Assembly: GCA_964499015.1 (NCBI GenBank)
Contig: CAZCJA010000055.1
Span: 1 to 16,005, forward strand
Direction: 5' to 3'
Origin: CAZCJA01 sp964499015
Lineage (GTDB): Bacteria > Elusimicrobiota > Elusimicrobia > F11
Length of the DNA stretch: 16,005 nt
Position 1 is the first letter of the stretch. Each line of letters begins with the position of its first letter. The position numbers were made by a program, and so were the translations under genes. Under the pieces are notes generated by a model, which saw only the letters and a program-made list of their open reading frames with translations, was not told the DNA's origin and made no database searches. Below are positions 13,801 through 16,005 of this stretch, piece by piece.

Positions 13801-16005
13801 ACAACACGTGCGTCGCGTCGCTTAAGAGTGTGGTGTTTTCGTCCATCAGCGCGCCGGGGTTGGCGCGCATGATCGCGCCGCCGCGGAAATCCGATGTCGC
13901 GTGAGACGACACCGACCGGCCGCCGTCGGTGTACGTGAACGTCTGGATATTGGTGCGGCGGTTCCAGCTGCCGTCGGCGTTCAGGCCATACGAGCTCGAG
14001 GTCGCGGTCGCGACTTTCGCCGAACCCGCTTTGATCTCGTACACATTGGTCGTTTCCGTCAGCGTGTAATTGTTGCGGCGGCCGCTGGCCGGATCCCACT
14101 GGTCCCAGGTCTCGGTGACGCTGGCAAAGCCGCCGGCCCAATCGCCGTGCGCGCCGGTCATTCTAAAGTTGCCGTCATAATCGTAGACCGTCTTGCTGTG
14201 CGTGGAACTGATCGACATATCGACGCGGGTCGCGCCGCCAACGGATTCGGTGCTCTTGATCTTGAACAGGCCGCGGCGGAACTCATAGGTCTGCGTGATC
14301 GTCGTCTCAAATGTTTTGTTGCCGAAGCCGTCGTCGGAATTGCTGCTGCCGGTGGCCGACTGGCTTTCGGCGCGGCCCGTGGTTTGGTTGTTCACGGTGG
14401 TCGTCACCATGTTGCTTGTGGTGATCGAACCGTTCACGCCCACGGTCGTCATATCGTTCACGGTTTCGCGCAGGCGCGCCTGGCCGGCGATCACTTCATA
14501 GGTTTGGCCGACGGCGCCTGTGCCGATATTGCCCCAGCCGTCGTTTGATTTGCGCGTGCCGGTGCCGGTCGCGCTCTCAAGCTCAAGCGGGTTCGGGCCC
14601 GTCAAATTCTTATAGACGTAATCAACCGTGGTTTTGGTCCACGTCAGCGAGCCGTCGCGCGGCGTGGCGAGATCCGTCGAGACCGCGAGATCGAGCTTCA
14701 GCAGGCCGCGCAATTGCACGTAGGTGTCGTCGCCCATGCTGATCGAGGTGTTGCCGTCGCCGTCGTCGGATTTGCCCTGGCGCTTGCCGTAACCGCCGGT
14801 GAGGCGGCCCGCGGTGTTGTACGTCGTCACCACCAGGTTTGAGCTCCACGACCACGACGAATCAAAATTATCCGTGCGCGACACCGTCAGACTGCGCGCC
14901 GATTTCAGCTGGCCGCCGTAGTTAACGCTCTCGCGGTAAATCGTGCCGGTGGTCAGGTTGTCGTGGCCGTCGTTGCCGGTGAGCGAACCATACGTCGTCG
15001 CGGCAACGCCGTCGGCGGTGGCGCCCGCGGCCGTGAAGCGGTTAATGGTCACGCTGGTCGAGACCTGTGAGGTGCCGTCGATATTGTCCGATTCCGACGT
15101 GGTGGTTACTTTGTGCGCGCGGGCCTGGCCCAGGTAAATTTTGAATTCCGTGGTGGTGCGCGTTTCTTCGACGTTGCCGTACAAGTCGGTGGTCACCGTG
15201 CCGGACGGGCCGTCGTTGGCCGCGGAAAGCAGGAGGCCCGAGTCCGGATCGTAGGTGAAATTGGTGATCACCGGCGTGGCCACCGTGGTCGAGCCGTCGT
15301 TGGACGCGCTGGAGGTTGTGGTCGTCGTGCGGATCGCTTTGGCGATGCCTTTGATAAAGCCGTATTCGGTTTTGGTGGCGACGTCGGAACGATTGCCGAA
15401 GCCGTCGTCGTTGCGGATGTTGGATTCGGAGTACTGATAATCCTGGCGGCCGAACTGGTCGTAGCCGAAGTCCGTGAAGTTGCCGACCGCCGCGCCGGTG
15501 ATCATCGACACCAGCGAGCCGTCCGAGTTGCCGGTGCGCATCGCGGTGGTCACCTGCTTGGTCAGCCGCGCCTCTTTGAGCACGATTTCGCCATAGGTCT
15601 GCGTGAAATCCTGTTCCTGCCAGTTGCCGAATTTGTCTTCGGTGCGATTGGTGCCGCTTCCGGTCGCGCTGGTGGTCAAACCCGTGCCCGCGTTGATCAC
15701 GTACGTCACGTCGGAGGTGTTGGTGAACTTGGTGCCGTCGAAGCTTTTTCCCCGCGTCTCGGTGTGGCGGGTCTGCGCGCGCTGCACGCCCAATTCTTTC
15801 CAGGCCGCGCTGGAGAGCGTTTGCGTGATGATCACATCCGACACCGTGCGGAAGGAGAACGCGGTCTCGAGAGTTTGGTTCAAGCCTTTGTTGCCGAACC
15901 CGTAGAAACCGTCGCTGTACGCCTGAAGAACGGCCTGGTTGCTCACGTTCGGCAGCAGCGCCGCGATCTGGTTGACCATGTCGATGAACGACACGTTGGA
16001 GTTCA
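7823..16005 (-). CDS. Giant modular repeat protein with C-terminal JAB/JAMM-like domain (partial, N-terminus beyond right edge)
   Basis: The frame is open from the right edge to the TAG at 7825-7823, more than 2,720 codons. A GTG at 15994 is the first possible start, but the codons before it are also open and the protein begins mid-architecture, so the true start and any signal peptide are probably outside. Residue numbers count from that GTG. Residues 31-705 hold about nine degenerate Thr/Ser/Gly-rich repeats; 705-1600 an aromatic and Asn-rich, probably beta-rich region; 1611-1740 a charged disordered linker; 1740-1905 and 2000-2260 beta-rich segments split by an Arg/Gln/Glu-rich helix (1909-1965); 2263-2430 a hydrophobic helical block; 2550-2690 a domain with H2598-T-H2600 ... 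P-T-x-x-D2619. No named family was recognised for most of it. Size and repeats suggest a surface or secreted protein, possibly an adhesin, predation factor or polymorphic-toxin-like protein; this is inference. Confidence 0.85.
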   Translation of the reverse strand, partial: NSNVSFIDMVNQIAALLPNVSNQAVLQAYSDGFYGFGNKGLNQTLETAFSFRTVSDVIITQTLSSAAWKELGVQRAQTRHTETRGKSFDGTKFTNTSDVTYVINAGTGLTTSATGSGTNRTEDKFGNWQEQDFTQTYGEIVLKEARLTKQVTTAMRTGNSDGSLVSMITGAAVGNFTDFGYDQFGRQDYQYSESNIRNDDGFGNRSDVATKTEYGFIKGIAKAIRTTTTTSSASNDGSTTVATPVITNFTYDPDSGLLLSAANDGPSGTVTTDLYGNVEETRTTTEFKIYLGQARAHKVTTTSESDNIDGTSQVSTSVTINRFTAAGATADGVAATTYGSLTGNDGHDNLTTGTIYRESVNYGGQLKSARSLTVSRTDNFDSSWSWSSNLVVTTYNTAGRLTGGYGKRQGKSDDGDGNTSISMGDDTYVQLRGLLKLDLAVSTDLATPRDGSLTWTKTTVDYVYKNLTGPNPLELESATGTGTRKSNDGWGNIGTGAVGQTYEVIAGQARLRETVNDMTTVGVNGSITTSNMVTTTVNNQTTGRAESQSATGSSNSDDGFGNKTFETTITQTYEFRRGLFKIKSTESVGGATRVDMSISSTHSKTVYDYDGNFRMTGAHGDWAGGFASVTETWDQWDPASGRRNNYTLTETTNVYEIKAGSAKVATATSSSYGLNADGSWNRRTNIQTFTYTDGGRSVSSHATSDFRGGAIMRANPGALMDENTTLLSDATHVLWAQFLAGSIDIHNVAESSYDYTRSEGTSETNYMMAFGQFVETESRTESSGNETYRTGGFTSEEVSRYYYTYNPDWVAYTNFGEAEGGAILNGLQRIDSDGVSGDGLNSVVLNNDLDSSDSDGDELVDRVSATGGELSAKALGWYQNDVFNDNNQTHKKFLSLKSWTAYGTTSWGNGSRSYERGFRESVIMGNTNTMRRVYEYAGGSIDGIDMGVRTEDMTGWYAGASTGWREGQYFYTLSNAAFFEGTSNTVMTVLKQETLTGAVHAGTTSSYVHFINVAGKQAADYERAIVRNSINGGMSTSVSQTNTAITLDTINGNAVSSFSTILSESNSLGVVTVSLGANNNSYARNFFGTLDSVYTRTTTLTTGRTGEFESLDTNYVGRGWSAFGQISAFGTWGSAYHERVFDVDENGNTYGPYWSETQTISGTNFYDIYGPGIGEQVRYSVSDQTTFIAGTWVPVQQTWYLRDGLGRGVYAETNTVRVTPGTPWYSLVVSKQTVHGWGERFMTDTVYVYELAPFDMTGLNASAGILLAYTRDYTYNASGFLANVTFNNNIYIHPGMFVFDIYIPQVFLNEAVGGQFKSHLVFADSGVVFNKAGMYENVHRFAEDIRGDGNMNAEYFGTLPDWQNHGVQFEIDYYEEWETDGLTARRTYTRAEGGLRGYEDSESGNFRGDHVNVGIARRFFYDSVYASAVTRVEGYTAKERLSTNQQSFQDGQRDEFIESADFYAFSSYERGNMVLVGGDDRHFQNNMEMRYNEEELIVRHQGDEPNISWTGVWTPGNNFLRPDQRVKSSFSGDVGVQSFFYYWGSVQGGPRYGFDTMGPVLHVPVMGWYGLSDNPAPFGGPWDPKLFRPLNVQDTTEGGFEAMNPVYNPPGATPFDPNRDGRDAGDRADSPESGSDKEDQGAGFFRELLDSAKTAGGAQARSTRGERRQREAARPQEGRGRGAQAPRNEGGNRDAQDADAARPADQRQNNQVQAAQKPEDKQTVEERAKKDPLLSRFEKLAQSDEAKEIFTLNGEEPLKVDLVQDKNGQLGFRATYDGGKEQYFTFSPVIDGKGNAAIALVPAVNVLDATADSSLVGRATDGVGVLTAALSPLLPNLSQGKFVSLGSLGSFVFNITSNGAVVGRVVTRAVIQNGTLRFIPTSVTSIGGQRFSTRILRLVAGRPDVGISPTFKGSRPSELRAAARAETLVQRRAQLLEARQARAERFAELRQERRDAGQRERTLRKQAAQAPVPPAGRVVQPAPVQSGLQARVRQQLQRPLAGAGFQDQPQAVGANQVRFFDRDGDEVKGGALIRADGKIGFVTVTGKPFTGTVVVPADNRRGYVPFRVQGGELKTGNLNAVPQYGVAITNAVQALTGRSDLFVVQLGQGRNADARIVEANFDDTGLQLKFMGTNEGPTRENARGSSFTLFGTQTSVRLEIDRTAATPFTVRLSDSRLNARESSFVGDLSKLLSKDKAGQTVIIVARDGRIRETSLTQQDKGVKVADANGRGAATVVIQTGQEVRGAVNAQGVFRPTNANIVVTPNALYSARELRQFARTFRLPRLAGDVLRNFFAGARELTALSFAPMMAVLANPAILAQLTLRTEILPRAFFTPTRRQIQDAGLSISLLLTAGAAFGRNFARAAANPMAVLNNGAQRVATVSHVIRTVGISDVSPLLGVDLFRSGFELKQLVQGNRAGFMATMGQALRLLSVVTGKPVSHNQFNNMVGAFVARYQRDAITNQAWFDDAFAAVVIEPYSGTPQIALIGRDGIMWTANQGYTKLVLNDVPPARQQPIVGMMNNQDPNRIQQILPVQLKSFAAEVKANAPRFAVPNLPVNVEAAGAIVNGKITILSAASASETEVRIPENAFAELSGSFVPFHTHLGHPHSFHGAARFAPTAEDVLAHRYLMKTYAPTHGTSLETPGVIFHASGETTLFWAMSNGAVRITVIYASGVRETAVTTVEHLALAAETGELNLVMVGFGSMREMARNFHAVDLWDPKFKEVL
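7925..8347 (-). other. C-terminal JAB/JAMM (MPN)-like putative metallopeptidase domain of the giant protein
   Basis: Residues 2550-2690 contain a strand ending in FVPFHTH, then LGHPHSFHG, and after a loop P2615-T-A-E-D2619. JAMM metallopeptidases use H-x-H and, after a serine, an Asp to hold zinc, plus an upstream Glu. Here H2598, H2600 and D2619 fit, Thr2616 replaces the usual Ser, and the loop is about eight residues longer than the classic seven. E2577, E2579, E2584 or E2589 could be the acid. Three more histidines (H2603, H2605, H2608) enrich the possible metal site. The following strand pair (G-V-I-F-H-A-S-G-E-T-T-L-F-W) is compatible with an MPN-like fold. A DUF4329-like or unrelated metal-binding domain is an alternative. 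Confidence 0.4.
10100..10270 (-). other. Arg/Ala/Gln/Glu-rich probable coiled-coil in the giant protein
   Basis: Residues 1909-1965 have the composition and leucine spacing of a long charged helix (R-R-A-Q-L-L-E-A-R-Q-A-R-A-E-R), followed by a Pro/Gln-rich hinge to about 2000. It separates two beta-rich segments and may act as a rigid spacer or oligomerisation element. Confidence 0.6.
10775..11164 (-). other. Predicted disordered charged linker in the giant protein
   Basis: Residues 1611-1740 are dominated by Arg, Gln, Asp, Glu, Gly and Ala with almost no large hydrophobic residues across 1655-1722. The composition changes sharply from the aromatic-rich region before it to the beta-rich segment after it, so it is probably a flexible tether between an outer repeat-bearing half and the C-terminal half. 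Confidence 0.7.
13421..13513 (-). other. Acidic Asp/Asn/Gly-rich segment in the giant protein, possible calcium-binding loop
   Basis: Residues 828-858 contain D-S-D-G, then N-N-D-L-D-S-S-D-S-D-G-D-E-L-V-D. This resembles the D-x-D-x-D-G loops of thrombospondin type 3-like or dockerin-like calcium sites in secreted proteins. It marks the border between the repeat region and the aromatic-rich middle. Calcium binding is inferred only. Confidence 0.4.
13880..15904 (-). repeat. Protein-level tandem repeats of about 70-90 residues in the giant protein
   Basis: A recurring x-G-N anchor follows an Asp/Gly-rich turn at residues 33-35, 122-124, 199-201, 272-274, 344-346 (as HDN), 413-415, 487-489 and 557-559. 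Successive spacings are 89, 77, 73, 72, 69, 74 and 70, with a weaker ninth unit near 620. After the anchor comes a T-x-T-Y-E-like strand and a G-Q-A-R-L-like turn, then a Thr/Ser-rich stretch with D-G-S. Before the next anchor lies a YD-like motif such as YNTAGRLTG (392-400), YDQFGRQ (178-184) or YDYDGNFRMTG. This resembles a very degenerate YD/RHS-style or beta-solenoid repeat. DNA identity is low except for the anchor codons, for example an 18-base match near 14322 and 15397, so the repeats are old. Confidence 0.8.

Noticed and set aside
12452..13825. Long open frame on the plus strand inside the giant gene (457 codons)
   Set aside because: Same reasoning: Val/Ala/Arg/His-rich shadow with no recognisable domain.
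13880..15904. Repeats considered as a DNA-level tandem repeat or CRISPR-like array
   Set aside because: Periodicity is at protein level with spacings of 69-89 residues and low nucleotide identity; there are no identical direct repeats with unique spacers.

Overview
The window is almost entirely coding, with no intergenic stretch longer than about 50 bases. It reads as moderately GC-rich chromosomal DNA of a free-living bacterium with type IV pili or a type II secretion system. No RNA genes, insertion sequences, CRISPR arrays or prophage genes were seen. The combination of a pilus-type ATPase, several cyclic-di-GMP proteins and one very large repetitive, probably surface or secreted protein would fit an uncultured lineage such as Omnitrophota or Elusimicrobiota. 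That placement is an inference from gene style, not from a marker gene.

Region 1 (1-5607, minus strand) is a compact six-gene cluster. In transcription order it encodes a receiver-GGDEF diguanylate cyclase, a PilB/GspE-type assembly ATPase, a GAF plus HD-GYP-like protein, a PilZ protein, a tandem-GAF protein, and a signal-peptide protein with a DUF2914-like start that is cut by the left edge. Two junctions are 4-base ATGA overlaps and one is a 5-base gap. Recognisable -10 elements lie before the ATPase and before the PilZ gene, so internal promoters are likely. The cluster has the parts for making, sensing and possibly breaking down cyclic-di-GMP around a pilus or secretion motor. However, the HD-GYP-like protein has lost several signature residues, and the N-terminal domain of the ATPase keeps few of the glycines expected for cyclic-di-GMP binding.

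Region 2 (5631-7826, plus strand) is divergent from region 1 across only 23 bases. It holds a membrane histidine kinase and an OmpR-family response regulator, which form a classical two-component pair.

Region 3 (7823-16005, minus strand) is a single open frame of more than 2,720 codons that runs off the right edge, so its N-terminus is missing. Its C-terminus converges on the response regulator so tightly that the two stop codons overlap. The visible protein is modular: degenerate repeats of about 70-90 residues rich in Thr/Ser/Gly with YD/RHS-like motifs; an aromatic-rich middle; a disordered charged linker; beta-rich segments separated by an Arg/Gln/Glu-rich helix; a hydrophobic helical block; and a C-terminal domain with a histidine-rich HTH...D motif resembling JAB/JAMM metallopeptidases. 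This giant protein is the most interesting object here. It may be an adhesin, predation factor or polymorphic-toxin-like protein, but its function cannot be fixed from sequence alone.
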